Source: Syntrophotaleaceae bacterium
GTDB taxonomy: Bacteria; Desulfobacterota; Desulfuromonadia; Desulfuromonadales; Syntrophotaleaceae
Reading direction: 5' to 3'
Assembly (NCBI GenBank): GCA_041390365.1
Contig: JAWKQB010000002.1
Location: 748,001-812,000, forward strand
Length of the DNA: 64,000 nt
Positions within the stretch are counted from its first letter, which is position 1. Each line of letters starts with the position of its first letter. This document shows, in pieces, positions 51,133 to 59,837 of the stretch. The notes beneath the pieces were generated by a model. It had not been told where the DNA came from, did no database searches, and saw only the letters and a list, made by a program, of their open reading frames with translations. The position numbers were made by a program, and so were the translations under genes.

Positions 51133-53115
51133 ATGTGTGGAATTTCCGGAATATTGAATTTTGGCAAGTCAAGTCGGGATACGGAAGAACTCGTTGCTCG
51201 TATGATGACCCTGTTGGACCATAGAGGACCTGATGAAGCGGGAATTTATCTGGATGCTGATGTCTGCCTTGGTCACGTGCGTCTCAGCATTGTCGGACTT
51301 GGCTGCGGGACACAGCCGATCAGCAACCGAGATGATACTTTATGGATCATCTATAACGGCGAAGCTTTCAACTATATCGAACTCAAAGAAGATCTGCTGA
51401 AAAAAGGGTATTGCTTTAAAACGGAAACAGATACGGAAGTTGTTCTTGCCCTTTACGAAGAGTATGGTCCCCGCTGTCTGGAAAAAATAAATGGCCAGTT
51501 TGCTATCGCCATTTGGGACACCAGAAGCAAAAAACTGTTTCTCGCTCGTGATCGCGTCGGCATTCGCCCTCTTTTTTATACCAATTGGAATGGCAAGTTT
51601 TCTTTCGCCTCGGAAATAAAGGCGCTTTTCGTCGACCCGGATATCCCGCGTGCCATCGACCTTCAGGCACTGAGCCAGATTTTTACCTTCTGGACCACCA
51701 TCACCCCCAAAACGGCCTTCGAAAACATTCAGGAATTGCCCCCCGGGCATTTTATGTTCGTTTCGGCCGCTGGGCCTTCTCGGCCCGAAGCTTTCTGGAG
51801 AGTTCCTTTCGGTCGTCCTGAAGAACACTGGACCGGCTCTTTCGGTGAAGCCTGCGAAGAGCTTCACAGTCTACTGAAAGACTCTGTCAGACTGCGCCTG
51901 CGGGCGGATGTTCCCGTAGGCGCCTATCTGAGTGGTGGCCTGGATTCCTCAATAACCACGGCCCTGGTGGCCAACAATTTCAACAATCATCTCAAAACTT
52001 TTTCTCTCGGCTTTCAGGAAAATCCCTTCGACGAATCCTCCTATCAGAAGCAGATGGTCGCTTTCCTGGGCACCGAGCACAGCGAAATATGCGTCACAAA
52101 CCGGCACATCAGGGAGGACTTCCCTCAGGTAATCTGGCAATGCGAGAAACCGCTGGTGCGCACCGGCCCCGTCCCACTCTATTCTCTGTCGAAACTCGTC
52201 AGGGATAGCCGGTTCAAGGTGGTGCTGACGGGGGAGGGGGCCGACGAGGTCTTCGGCGGTTACAATATCTATAAAGAGGCCAAGTTGCGTCAATTCTGGG
52301 CACGGCAGCCCGATTCCAAATGGCGGCCGCTGCTTGTTCAACGCCTCTATCCCTACATCTTCAACGATGCCTCCCGTGCGAAGCTGTTTCTGCAGCAATT
52401 TTTCTCCGTAAAGCCCGGAGATCTGGACGATCCGTATTTTAGCCATCAGGTGCGCTGGAGAAACAGCGGGAAGAACACCGCCCTTTTTTCCGAATCCGTC
52501 CGCGCCGAATTGTCGGGATACAATCCGCTTGGAGCTCTGGCCTCCCGTCTGCCGGACGATTTCGACAAGAGAGATCCTTTCTCCAGGGCCCAGTTTCTGG
52601 AGATGGACATCTTCCTTTCCAATTATCTGCTCTCCTCCCAGGGGGACAGGGTCGGGATGGGAAACTCCATCGAGCTGCGTCTGCCTTTCCTCGATTTTCG
52701 CGTCATTGAATTCGCGGCGAAACTGCCGCCCCACTGGAAAATCAAGGGTCTGAACGAAAAATACATCCTGAAGGAAACCTTTCGAAATATTGTTCCGGAG
52801 GGTATTCGCACCCGGGCCAAACAGCCGTATCGGGCTCCGATCAAGGAGGCTTTCTGGACGGACGAGCCCGGGTCCTATGTACATGAATTGCTGTCGGAAG
52901 AGTCGGTCAGTAAAGCCGGCTATTTTGATGCGAAGAAGGTCGGTCTGCTGGCAAAGAGGTTTGCGAAGGATGCGAAACAGCCAGCCAATGAAGTACAAAA
53001 CATGGCGCTCATAGGGATTTTGTCCACCCAGATCATGCATAACCGGTTTATTGAAGAATTTTCACCGGAACAGATCAAGCCAAGAGCTCTCGACAAGGCA
53101 GTTCGGACGCTCTGA
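51133..53115 (+). CDS. asnB: Asparagine-synthase-family amidotransferase (XrtA-associated)
   Basis: A 660-residue enzyme. The N-terminal glutaminase has the catalytic Cys2 (MCGISGILNF), the loop RGPDEAG and YNGEAFNYIEL. The synthetase domain begins near residue 240 with the ATP-PP loop SGGLDSSI and has GEGADEVFGGY. The C-terminus matches AsnB-type enzymes. In exosortase loci such enzymes are predicted to amidate a sugar carboxylate or a lipid intermediate rather than make asparagine. The genes around it (NAD-synthase-like, acyl carrier protein, acyl-CoA ligase) support a modification role. All catalytic residues are in place, in contrast with the second family member at 62590. Confidence 0.88.
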   Translation: MCGISGILNFGKSSRDTEELVARMMTLLDHRGPDEAGIYLDADVCLGHVRLSIVGLGCGTQPISNRDDTLWIIYNGEAFNYIELKEDLLKKGYCFKTETDTEVVLALYEEYGPRCLEKINGQFAIAIWDTRSKKLFLARDRVGIRPLFYTNWNGKFSFASEIKALFVDPDIPRAIDLQALSQIFTFWTTITPKTAFENIQELPPGHFMFVSAAGPSRPEAFWRVPFGRPEEHWTGSFGEACEELHSLLKDSVRLRLRADVPVGAYLSGGLDSSITTALVANNFNNHLKTFSLGFQENPFDESSYQKQMVAFLGTEHSEICVTNRHIREDFPQVIWQCEKPLVRTGPVPLYSLSKLVRDSRFKVVLTGEGADEVFGGYNIYKEAKLRQFWARQPDSKWRPLLVQRLYPYIFNDASRAKLFLQQFFSVKPGDLDDPYFSHQVRWRNSGKNTALFSESVRAELSGYNPLGALASRLPDDFDKRDPFSRAQFLEMDIFLSNYLLSSQGDRVGMGNSIELRLPFLDFRVIEFAAKLPPHWKIKGLNEKYILKETFRNIVPEGIRTRAKQPYRAPIKEAFWTDEPGSYVHELLSEESVSKAGYFDAKKVGLLAKRFAKDAKQPANEVQNMALIGILSTQIMHNRFIEEFSPEQIKPRALDKAVRTL

Positions 53116-53132
53116 CACTACGGAGACAGTAA

Positions 53133-54125
53133 ATGCTGAAAAAAGCCTTTCGCAAAGACATTCTCAAATTGGATGCGGAACAGGAAGTCGAAAAGATTTC
53201 CAAAAAGCTTCGACATCTGATGAAGACGGAAATCCGCAGACGAGGCGTTGTATTGGGCCTGTCGGGAGGGATCGACAGCAGCGTGACCTGCGGATTGTCA
53301 GTTAGGGCCTTCGGCGCCGGCAAGGTTTTCGGCCTGCACATGCCCGAACGTCACTCGTCAGACGAGACCCTGACGCTCAGCACTAGTGTTTCCGACTGCT
53401 TCGGCATCGAGTCCGCCCATGAAAACATCTCCGGCATTCTGGAGGCCCTGGGTTTCTATCGACGGTATGATGCCGCGGTCAAGAGCGTCATCCCCGAGTA
53501 TGGCGAGGGCTGGAAGTCCAAAATCGTCATTCCGAACGTTATCGAAAGTCAGGAATTTTCCCTGTTTTCCGTTATCGCCCAGTCGACGGCTGGAGAAATT
53601 CACAAGGTCCGCCTGCCTTTGAAGGCCTACCTGGAAATTCTCGCCGCCACCAACATGAAGCAGCGGACGCGCAAGATGCTGGAATACTATCATGCCGATC
53701 GTCTGAATTACGCCGTGGCCGGAACTCCGAACCGCCTTGAGTATGACCAGGGATTCTTCGTCAAACTGGGCGATGGAGCGGCCGATGTCAAGCCGATCGC
53801 CCATCTGTACAAGACCCAGGTCTATCAGCTCGCCGAATATCTCGGAGTGCCCGCTGAGATCCGTAATCGTCCTCCGACGACGGATACCTATTCGCTTCAA
53901 CAGGGGCAGGACGAGTTCTATTTTTCCCTGCCGCACAGGGAAATGGATCTCTGTTTGTACGGCAAGAACAATGGCTATTCGACCGCCGAGGTTGCCGAGG
54001 TGCTTGGGCTGACCTCCGAACAGGTGCAGCGGGTCTATGACGATATCGACAACAAACGCAATACCACCCGATATCTGCATCTATCGGCCCTGCTTATCGA
54101 TGAGGTACCGGAGATTCTTAAGTGA
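53133..54125 (+). CDS. NAD synthase-like ATP-pyrophosphatase
   Basis: A 330-residue NadE-fold protein lacking the glutaminase domain. The ATP-PP loop is GLSGGIDSSVTCG (about 44-55); FFVKLGDGAADVKPIAHLYKTQVYQLA and IRNRPPTTDTYSL are typical NadE segments. A central stretch of ~90 residues (about 85-180) differs from housekeeping NadE enzymes and may form another substrate site. The ATG at 53133 follows CACTACGGAGAC by a few bases, and the gene is 17 bases after asnB. It may amidate a product of this locus or supply NAD locally. The recurrence of this pair with ACP and acyl-CoA ligase genes is known from XrtA loci, but I know of no biochemical proof of function. Confidence 0.82.
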   Translation: MLKKAFRKDILKLDAEQEVEKISKKLRHLMKTEIRRRGVVLGLSGGIDSSVTCGLSVRAFGAGKVFGLHMPERHSSDETLTLSTSVSDCFGIESAHENISGILEALGFYRRYDAAVKSVIPEYGEGWKSKIVIPNVIESQEFSLFSVIAQSTAGEIHKVRLPLKAYLEILAATNMKQRTRKMLEYYHADRLNYAVAGTPNRLEYDQGFFVKLGDGAADVKPIAHLYKTQVYQLAEYLGVPAEIRNRPPTTDTYSLQQGQDEFYFSLPHREMDLCLYGKNNGYSTAEVAEVLGLTSEQVQRVYDDIDNKRNTTRYLHLSALLIDEVPEILK

Positions 54126-54186
54126 AAAGATAGGGTGAGGTATCCCTCACCGCTCATGAATTATTGGAAAAAAGGAGACCGCCACT

Positions 54187-54453
54187 ATGTCTGATATCAA
54201 ACAGAAAATAAGAACTTACATCGTTGAAAACTACCTTTTCGGAGATGACGAAGGGCTCGAAGACAACACTTCTTTTCTGGAGGAAGGAATTGTTGACTCC
54301 ACCGGCATCCTGGAGTTGATCGGCTACATCTCCGATGAGTTCGAAATTCATGTGGAGGATGAAGAGCTGGTACCGGAAAATCTGGACTCCCTCAATAACG
54401 TGACTGCTTATATCGGCAGGAAACTCGGGGAGTCGGAAAGGGCGGCCGTGTAA
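54187..54453 (+). CDS. Acyl carrier protein
   Basis: An 88-residue acidic ACP. The expected phosphopantetheine Ser lies in the context GIVDSTGILELI (about residue 38), replacing the more usual DSL with DST. The rest is four helices rich in Glu/Asp. It should carry an acyl group loaded by the acyl-CoA ligase at 54727. It starts 61 bases after the NAD-synthase-like gene, with GGAG a few bases before the ATG. Confidence 0.88.
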   Translation: MSDIKQKIRTYIVENYLFGDDEGLEDNTSFLEEGIVDSTGILELIGYISDEFEIHVEDEELVPENLDSLNNVTAYIGRKLGESERAAV

Positions 54454-54462
54454 AAGCCTCTC

Positions 54463-54597
54463 ACCATAGAGGTCACAGAGAAAAAAGTTATATTTCATAT
54501 GCTTAAGTCATTCGGAAATTCAATTCGTCATGCCCGAATGGCTCTGTCGGACATGCATGAGTTGACTTTCTCTGTGCCCTCTATGTGCTCTATGGTA
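54463..54597. repeat. Nested inverted repeat with REP-like hairpin, copy 2
   Basis: An outer pair, ACCATAGAGGTCACAGAG (54463-54480) against CTCTGTGCCCTCTATG and CTCTATGGT (about 54570-54597), encloses the REP-like element CGTCATGCCCGAATG...CGGACATGCATG (54523-54558). The latter is a variant of the copy at 29176-29211 with one mismatch in the stem. The element lies between the acyl carrier protein gene and the acyl-CoA ligase gene; the remaining bases to 54726 hold no clear site besides GAGGG before the ATG. Confidence 0.72.
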
Positions 54598-54726
54598 ATG
54601 CTTTGGGGCTTGATGTGTGTCCTTCGCGTTCTCCTGGTGCAAAGTTGTTTTTGATTGATCCGCGTCCAATTTCAAATTCGTGGTTAAGTTTTTCTTCGAC
54701 TTGGCGTTGAAGAATTTGAGGGCCCA

Positions 54727-56301
54727 ATGGTATTAGACAACCCCACATTGATTCATCACTTTCTTGAAAACAGCGCACGACGTTGGCCGGATAAGATCGC
54801 GTTGGTGCATGAAGAAGTGCGGGCAACATATGGTGAAATCAATGACGGGGCCAACCGACTGGCGCGGTTTCTGGCCGAACAGGGTGTGGTCCCCGGGGAC
54901 AGGGTGGTGCTGCTGCTCGAAAACAGCCTGGAATATGTGGTGGGATATTACGGCGCCCTGAAGGCCGGTGCGGTTTCGGTCCCGATGAACACAGAGCTGA
55001 AGCCGGCAGCGCTTCAATCGCTACTGGAGCGGTTAGAGGCAAAATGCCTCTTCTCGTCACGCAAGTTTGAAAGATTGCTGCGGGCGGTCGATTTGCCCGG
55101 GGCGGGTATTGAGTCGATCCTTCTCAAGGATCCGAAGCTTGGCCTGAATCAGGCGGTAGAAGTTATGGTTTGGGACGCCATTGCTTGCGGCAAGCCTCTG
55201 GATAATCCCGACCTCGATCTGGCCGAGACAGCCCTGGGAAGCATCATCTTCACCTCCGGGTCGACCGGCCGGCCAAAGGGGGTCATGCTCACCCACAGAA
55301 ACATCGTCGCCAATGTGAAATCGATCTGCCAATACCTGGAATTGACCGATGCCGACGTGCAGATGGTTGTCCAGCCGTTCTTTTACGTAATGGGGAAATC
55401 CCTGCTCAACACCCATTTCGCCGTCGGCGGACGCATCGTCATCAACAACAAATTTGCCTATCCGGCGACGGTGATCAGTCAGATGATCGAAGAACAGGTG
55501 ACTGGTTTTTCTGGTGTCCCCTCGACTTATGCCCACCTGCTGCATCAGTCCCCCCTGGCCGCCTCAAGGGAAAAGCTGAACTCGCTGCGCTACTGCTCCC
55601 AGGCTGGCGGGCATATGGCCAGTGCGATCAAGCAGCGCCTGTTGCAGGTTCTTCCGGCACAGACCCGGCTCTATGTCATGTATGGCGCTACAGAGGCATC
55701 AGCAAGACTGTCCTATGTCGCTCCGGAAATGCTCGAGCGGAAAATCGATTCCATCGGCCAGGCGATACCGGGCGTGACTCTCAAGGTTATAGACGCCTCC
55801 GGATTTGAATTGCCTCTGGGAGATGTTGGGGAGATCGTCGCTACCGGCGAAAACATAATGCAGGGCTATTGGAGGGACCCCGATGCCACGGCCTGCGCCC
55901 TGAGTGAGCACGGGTATCACACGGGTGACCTGGGTTATTGCGATCAGGATGGATATTTCTATGTCGTCGGGCGAAAGGACAACCAGTTGAAGGTGGGTGG
56001 TCACCGGATCAACACCCAGGAAATCGAGGATGTGATCATGGCGACCGGCCTTGTAGTGGAAGTTGCCGTAATCGGATTGCCTGATGTGCTGCTTGAAAAC
56101 AGGCTGATGGCTGTGGTGGTTCCAGTGAATTCGGAATTGAATGGCGAGGCCCTTCTTTCTCTCTGTGCTCAAAACCTTCCGGTTTATAAAAGACCTCAGG
56201 GAGTTCTACTCGTGAAAAATTTACCGAAAAGCGCCAGCGGCAAGTTGGACAGGAAGAAGTGTGAAGATCTTGTCGGATCGTCGGCTTACGTCCGCGCATA
56301 G
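54727..56301 (+). CDS. Acyl-CoA ligase (AMP-forming), exosortase-associated
   Basis: A 524-residue ANL-superfamily adenylating enzyme. The P-loop is FTSGSTGRPKGVMLTH (about residues 176-191); GATEASARLS (near 320), YHTGDLGYCDQDGYFYVVGR and the C-terminal Lys in SASGKLD are all present, so it should be active. It should activate a carboxylic acid and probably pass it to the acyl carrier protein encoded just upstream. Similar ligases recur in XrtA loci. The substrate is unknown. The ATG at 54727 follows TTGAGGGCCC. The exosortase gene starts 14 bases after its stop, so the acyl module and the sorting enzyme are in one operon. Confidence 0.9.
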   Translation: MVLDNPTLIHHFLENSARRWPDKIALVHEEVRATYGEINDGANRLARFLAEQGVVPGDRVVLLLENSLEYVVGYYGALKAGAVSVPMNTELKPAALQSLLERLEAKCLFSSRKFERLLRAVDLPGAGIESILLKDPKLGLNQAVEVMVWDAIACGKPLDNPDLDLAETALGSIIFTSGSTGRPKGVMLTHRNIVANVKSICQYLELTDADVQMVVQPFFYVMGKSLLNTHFAVGGRIVINNKFAYPATVISQMIEEQVTGFSGVPSTYAHLLHQSPLAASREKLNSLRYCSQAGGHMASAIKQRLLQVLPAQTRLYVMYGATEASARLSYVAPEMLERKIDSIGQAIPGVTLKVIDASGFELPLGDVGEIVATGENIMQGYWRDPDATACALSEHGYHTGDLGYCDQDGYFYVVGRKDNQLKVGGHRINTQEIEDVIMATGLVVEVAVIGLPDVLLENRLMAVVVPVNSELNGEALLSLCAQNLPVYKRPQGVLLVKNLPKSASGKLDRKKCEDLVGSSAYVRA

Positions 56302-56315
56302 GGAAAAGGGTTGGC

Positions 56316-57164
56316 ATGAATCCAGGCCTTGAAAGAGCAGAACATAATCGATATCTCTGGGTTCTATCAAGCCTGCTGGGTTTTGCTTTTCTCTTTGCAT
56401 TTTTGCCGACTTGGAGAAGTCTGATCTATGCCTGGTCCTCCTCGGACGATTACTCACATGGGTTTTTGATTGTCCCTTTAAGTCTCTACATCGTCTGGAA
56501 AAAACGCGGGGAGTTGCGGACTGCTACCAACAGACCAAATTGGCTAATCTTCCCGCTGGTTGTGTTTTCGCTCTTAATTTACCTGGTTGCCAAGTATGCC
56601 GAAATTTTGACCCTAGCACCGCTTTCAATGATTCTTTTCATAGGGGCGAGTCTGTTTTTCCTTTTTGGTGGCAAGTTGTTCAGACATCTTGTCTTTCCCT
56701 GGTTTCTTCTTGTGTTCATGGTGCCGGTGCCGTCCCAGATCTATGCCGCCTTGACCATTCCTCTGCAGCTTTTCGTAACGGAAGTAACGGCTTTCCTTGC
56801 TTCTTTGTTCGGTATTCCGATCCTGCGGGAAGGCAATGTGCTCTATCTTCCGGAGCACACCCTGCAGGTTGTTCAGGCATGCAGCGGCTTGCGCTCAATT
56901 ATGTCACTCCTGACTCTTGGTGCTGTCATCGGGTATTTCGGCCTGCAAAAGAATTTTCTGCGTGGAGTTTTATTTATTTCAGCGATCCCGGTCGCCATCC
57001 TGGTGAATATAGTTCGCGTACTGCTGATGGTGTTTGCTTTTTATTACTTTAGCTTTGATCTTGCTGAAGGAATCGTGCACACGATTTTTGGCGCAGCCAT
57101 TTTTGGCCTGGCCATGGTTCTGTTCCTATTAGCCCGAAAAGTATTGGCGTTGTGCGAAGAATGA
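56316..57164 (+). CDS. xrtA: Exosortase (XrtA type)
   Basis: A 282-residue inner-membrane transpeptidase-like enzyme with about seven membrane segments. The catalytic triad is complete: Cys189 in VVQACSGLRS, Arg234 in NIVRVLLM and His255 in VHTIFG. Other family marks are YSHGFLIVPLSLYIVWKKR near residue 46 and LYLPEHTLQVVQACSG. It should cleave PEP-CTERM signals, such as that of the protein at 33593. The assignment to type A rests on the neighbouring EPS genes; here the EpsI part, fused to XrtA in many species, is a separate gene. It overlaps epsI by 13 bases. Confidence 0.93.
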   Translation: MNPGLERAEHNRYLWVLSSLLGFAFLFAFLPTWRSLIYAWSSSDDYSHGFLIVPLSLYIVWKKRGELRTATNRPNWLIFPLVVFSLLIYLVAKYAEILTLAPLSMILFIGASLFFLFGGKLFRHLVFPWFLLVFMVPVPSQIYAALTIPLQLFVTEVTAFLASLFGIPILREGNVLYLPEHTLQVVQACSGLRSIMSLLTLGAVIGYFGLQKNFLRGVLFISAIPVAILVNIVRVLLMVFAFYYFSFDLAEGIVHTIFGAAIFGLAMVLFLLARKVLALCEE

Positions 57165-57805
57165 ACGTTCTACAAATTAAAATTTTGATCGCCTGTCTTT
57201 GTCTTACCGGAGTCCTGGTCTACCTGCGCCCCGAATTCCAGGCAGGTGTGCCAAAAACCTCATTGATTCAGTCTTTGGCAGTTATCCCTAACTGGCAAAG
57301 AACCTCTGTATCCGCTTTGGATCCGATACTGATCCAAGAGTTGCAGTTGGATGATTATGTTTTTCAAAGCTATTCACAGGGGAAGCGAAAAGTCTTTTTG
57401 TATATTGGCTTATATTACTCCTCGGCAAAAGTGGGGGCGTCTCATGACCCATTAGTCTGTTTCCCCGGCCAGGGTTGGCAGGTAAGTGAAGTTAAAAAGG
57501 GGCATTTTCTGATTTCGGGAGACCCTGAATTCGAGGTGAGATTTTCCCAACTACAGGCTAAGAAAAACACGGAAAGAGAATTGGTTTACTACTGGTATCA
57601 AGCCGGGAGGGGTTCGACATCCGGGCCTCTGGCGCAGAAATTGATGCTTTTGCACAGTAAAATCATGCACAGAGCAGAAAGAAACGCGTTTGTCCGAGTA
57701 AGCACATCATTAGGTGATGAAACGTTAACGGAAGGACAAAAGAGTCTGACCTCATTCATACAGGACTTTTATCCGGTTTTTGTAAAACATTTAGAATCGA
57801 TATAG
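57152..57805 (+). CDS. epsI: EpsI-family protein
   Basis: A 217-residue periplasmic protein with a single N-terminal membrane anchor (about 5-25, ILIACLCLTGVLVYL). The EpsI features are IPNWQRTSVSALD at about 46, the VFLYIGLYYSS segment, HDPLVCFPGQGWQV and VYYWYQAGRG. EpsI accompanies exosortase and is required with it in several systems; the biochemical role is unproven. In many genomes it is fused to the C-terminus of XrtA; here the two genes overlap by 13 bases instead, so they are coupled but separate proteins. Confidence 0.93.
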   Translation: MRRMNVLQIKILIACLCLTGVLVYLRPEFQAGVPKTSLIQSLAVIPNWQRTSVSALDPILIQELQLDDYVFQSYSQGKRKVFLYIGLYYSSAKVGASHDPLVCFPGQGWQVSEVKKGHFLISGDPEFEVRFSQLQAKKNTERELVYYWYQAGRGSTSGPLAQKLMLLHSKIMHRAERNAFVRVSTSLGDETLTEGQKSLTSFIQDFYPVFVKHLESI

Positions 57806-57829
57806 ATGCCTTAGTCCTAGGAGACATTT

Positions 57830-58657
57830 ATGATTAGAAGGAATTTTGTCTGGTTTTTTTCAATTTTTCTGACTATTTGTCTTTTGATCTTTTTTTTGAA
57901 AATATCTGGGAACGAATCGGAGATAGTGCCAATGCCTGATATAAATAAAACAAGTATAGATAGAATAATTAACAGAAAAATTTTTTTTGGTCACCAGTCA
58001 GTTGGAAAAAATATACTAGGGGGGGTTTCATCAATTGTCAAAGATCATAAAGTAAAAATTATTGATCTAAAGGACATTCAGCCTGAAAGCGCCCTTGGTC
58101 CTGCTTTCTATCATCTAAGAATTGGCAGCAATAACGATCCAAAAAGTAAGGTAGATTCTTTTTCTAAAGTTATAAAATCAAATTCTTTTATAAATATAGA
58201 TATTGCATTTTTGAAGTTTTGTTATGTTGATATTACAAAAAACAGTAATATAGAAGAAATATTCAATTACTATAAATTAAACTTTTCCAAATTAAGAAAA
58301 GAATTTCCAAATACTATTTTTGTTCATTTAACTGTTCCTTTAACTAAAAACAATGATAGTTGGAAAACTACAGTTAAGAAAATTATTGGGAAAAACGACC
58401 TGTGGGAGTACTCCGATAATATTCAGAGAAACCGGTTCAATGAGATGATATTCGAAGAGTACCAGGGAAAAGAGCCGGTATTTGATCTGGCGGCTGTCCA
58501 GTCGACTCACCCGGACGGCAAGCGGGAAGTTTTTGCCTTCAAGGGGAAAACATATTTTGCTCTGGTGAAAGAATACACCTATGACGGTGGTCATCTCAAT
58601 GAGTTGGGCAGCAGAAGAGTTGCAGCGTCTTTGCTCAAATTTCTTGCGGAAATCTGA
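57830..58657 (+). CDS. SGNH-like exported protein, mosaic composition
   Basis: A 275-residue protein with one N-terminal membrane segment (about 6-24). SGNH-hydrolase-like features are FFGHQSVG near residue 50 (block I variant, with His-Gln-Ser instead of Gly-Asp-Ser), the strand IDIAFLKFCYVDI and the terminal DGGHLNELGSRR (block V, Asp-x-x-His). It could be a polysaccharide O-acetyltransferase or deacylase, but the nucleophile assignment is uncertain. The first two thirds of the gene (to about 58390) are very A+T-rich with Lys/Asn/Ile bias; the last third returns to the GC-rich style of the neighbours. That suggests a recombination joint inside the gene or foreign origin. Confidence 0.65.
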   Translation: MIRRNFVWFFSIFLTICLLIFFLKISGNESEIVPMPDINKTSIDRIINRKIFFGHQSVGKNILGGVSSIVKDHKVKIIDLKDIQPESALGPAFYHLRIGSNNDPKSKVDSFSKVIKSNSFINIDIAFLKFCYVDITKNSNIEEIFNYYKLNFSKLRKEFPNTIFVHLTVPLTKNNDSWKTTVKKIIGKNDLWEYSDNIQRNRFNEMIFEEYQGKEPVFDLAAVQSTHPDGKREVFAFKGKTYFALVKEYTYDGGHLNELGSRRVAASLLKFLAEI

Positions 58658-58672
58658 AGGATGGTGTGGGGG

Positions 58673-59827
58673 ATGAGTTTTAGCTCACTTTGGATGCTCA
58701 TTTTCTGGCTGACTTTTTTGTTGTGTCTGTCCAGTTATCTATTCTATCCGCTGTTTATCGCCCTTTTTGGCAGGGTTTTTGCCACTGCAGTAAAGCGTTC
58801 CGAATGGGAACCAAAAGTCAGCATTCTTATTGCTGCATACAATGAAGAGAGGGACATCGTTCGAAAATTAAAAAATTGTTTAGAGCTTGATTATCCAGCA
58901 GAAAAGCTTGAAATTTTGGTCGGCTCGGATGGCTCGAGCGATAACACTGTTCTCCTTGCAAAGGAGACAGCTTCCAACCGGATAAAGGTATTTGATTATA
59001 CGGAAAACCGTGGCAAAACAGCTGTGCAGAATGACCTGGTGGTTGCTTCGGAGGGAGAAATTATTATCTTTACCGATGCGGCTTCGTTCCTCAATCGAGA
59101 TGCCATTCGCAGTATGGTTCGCAATTTTGCTGACTCCCGTATTGGGGCCGTGGGAGGTCGCATGCGTTTTGTCAATACAGATGAAAACATTAACACCCAC
59201 AGTCAGGGTCTTTACTGGCGATATGAGTTCAAGATTCGCGAACTGGAATCGAGGTTAGGCAGTTTAATTGGCGTCGATGGTCCACTGTATGCTGTTAGAA
59301 GGTCATGTTACGTCCCTCTGGCCCCCCAATCAATCAGCGATCTGCTGACACCTCTGCTTGTTCTGGAGCAGGGAAAGAAAGTGGTTCTTGAACCGGACGC
59401 CGTTGTCGATGAAGATCCAACCCGCCAGTCAGGTCAGGAGTTCAGAACCCGGCGGCGCATTACCCTGCGAGGCCTTACGGGACTTGCCACATATAGGCGA
59501 TTGCTGAATCCGGTTAAAAATCCATTCCTAGCTGCGCAAATTTTCTTTCACAAGGTATTGCGCTGGTTTGTCGGACCACTGGTCATTCTGCACATTTCGG
59601 CCTGTGCCGCATTGAGCGGGAAGGCCTTTTTCGCGACTGCCTTGACCCTTTATCTTGTTTTTTTCCTGTTAGCAATGGCTGGCTGGTGTCTCGAAGCGTC
59701 AGGCGGCAAGAACCGCCTTTTGACGGTTCCTTACTATTTCAGCCTGGTCAACCTTGCGGCTACTATGGGAATTATCGATTTCATCAGGAAAAAACAGGCA
59801 ACCACCTGGAAGCCAGTTCGCAATTAG
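58673..59827 (+). CDS. Family 2 glycosyltransferase with membrane segments
   Basis: About 384 residues. One membrane segment at the N-terminus (about 5-30), a GT-A catalytic domain (about 45-275) with VSILIAAYNEERDIVRKL, SDGSSDNT, the metal-binding FTDAASFLN and the acceptor region GVDGPLYAVRR, and three or more hydrophobic segments at the end. The arrangement is like processive cellulose-synthase/hyaluronan-type glycosyltransferases, but the QxxRW motif reads TRRRITL, so processivity is not proven. Two starts are possible (ATG 58661 or 58673); the second follows GAAGG at a better distance. It starts just after the SGNH-like gene and ends 11 bases before the ATP-grasp gene. Confidence 0.88.
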   Translation: MSFSSLWMLIFWLTFLLCLSSYLFYPLFIALFGRVFATAVKRSEWEPKVSILIAAYNEERDIVRKLKNCLELDYPAEKLEILVGSDGSSDNTVLLAKETASNRIKVFDYTENRGKTAVQNDLVVASEGEIIIFTDAASFLNRDAIRSMVRNFADSRIGAVGGRMRFVNTDENINTHSQGLYWRYEFKIRELESRLGSLIGVDGPLYAVRRSCYVPLAPQSISDLLTPLLVLEQGKKVVLEPDAVVDEDPTRQSGQEFRTRRRITLRGLTGLATYRRLLNPVKNPFLAAQIFFHKVLRWFVGPLVILHISACAALSGKAFFATALTLYLVFFLLAMAGWCLEASGGKNRLLTVPYYFSLVNLAATMGIIDFIRKKQATTWKPVRN

Positions 59828-59837
59828 GGGGAATTCG

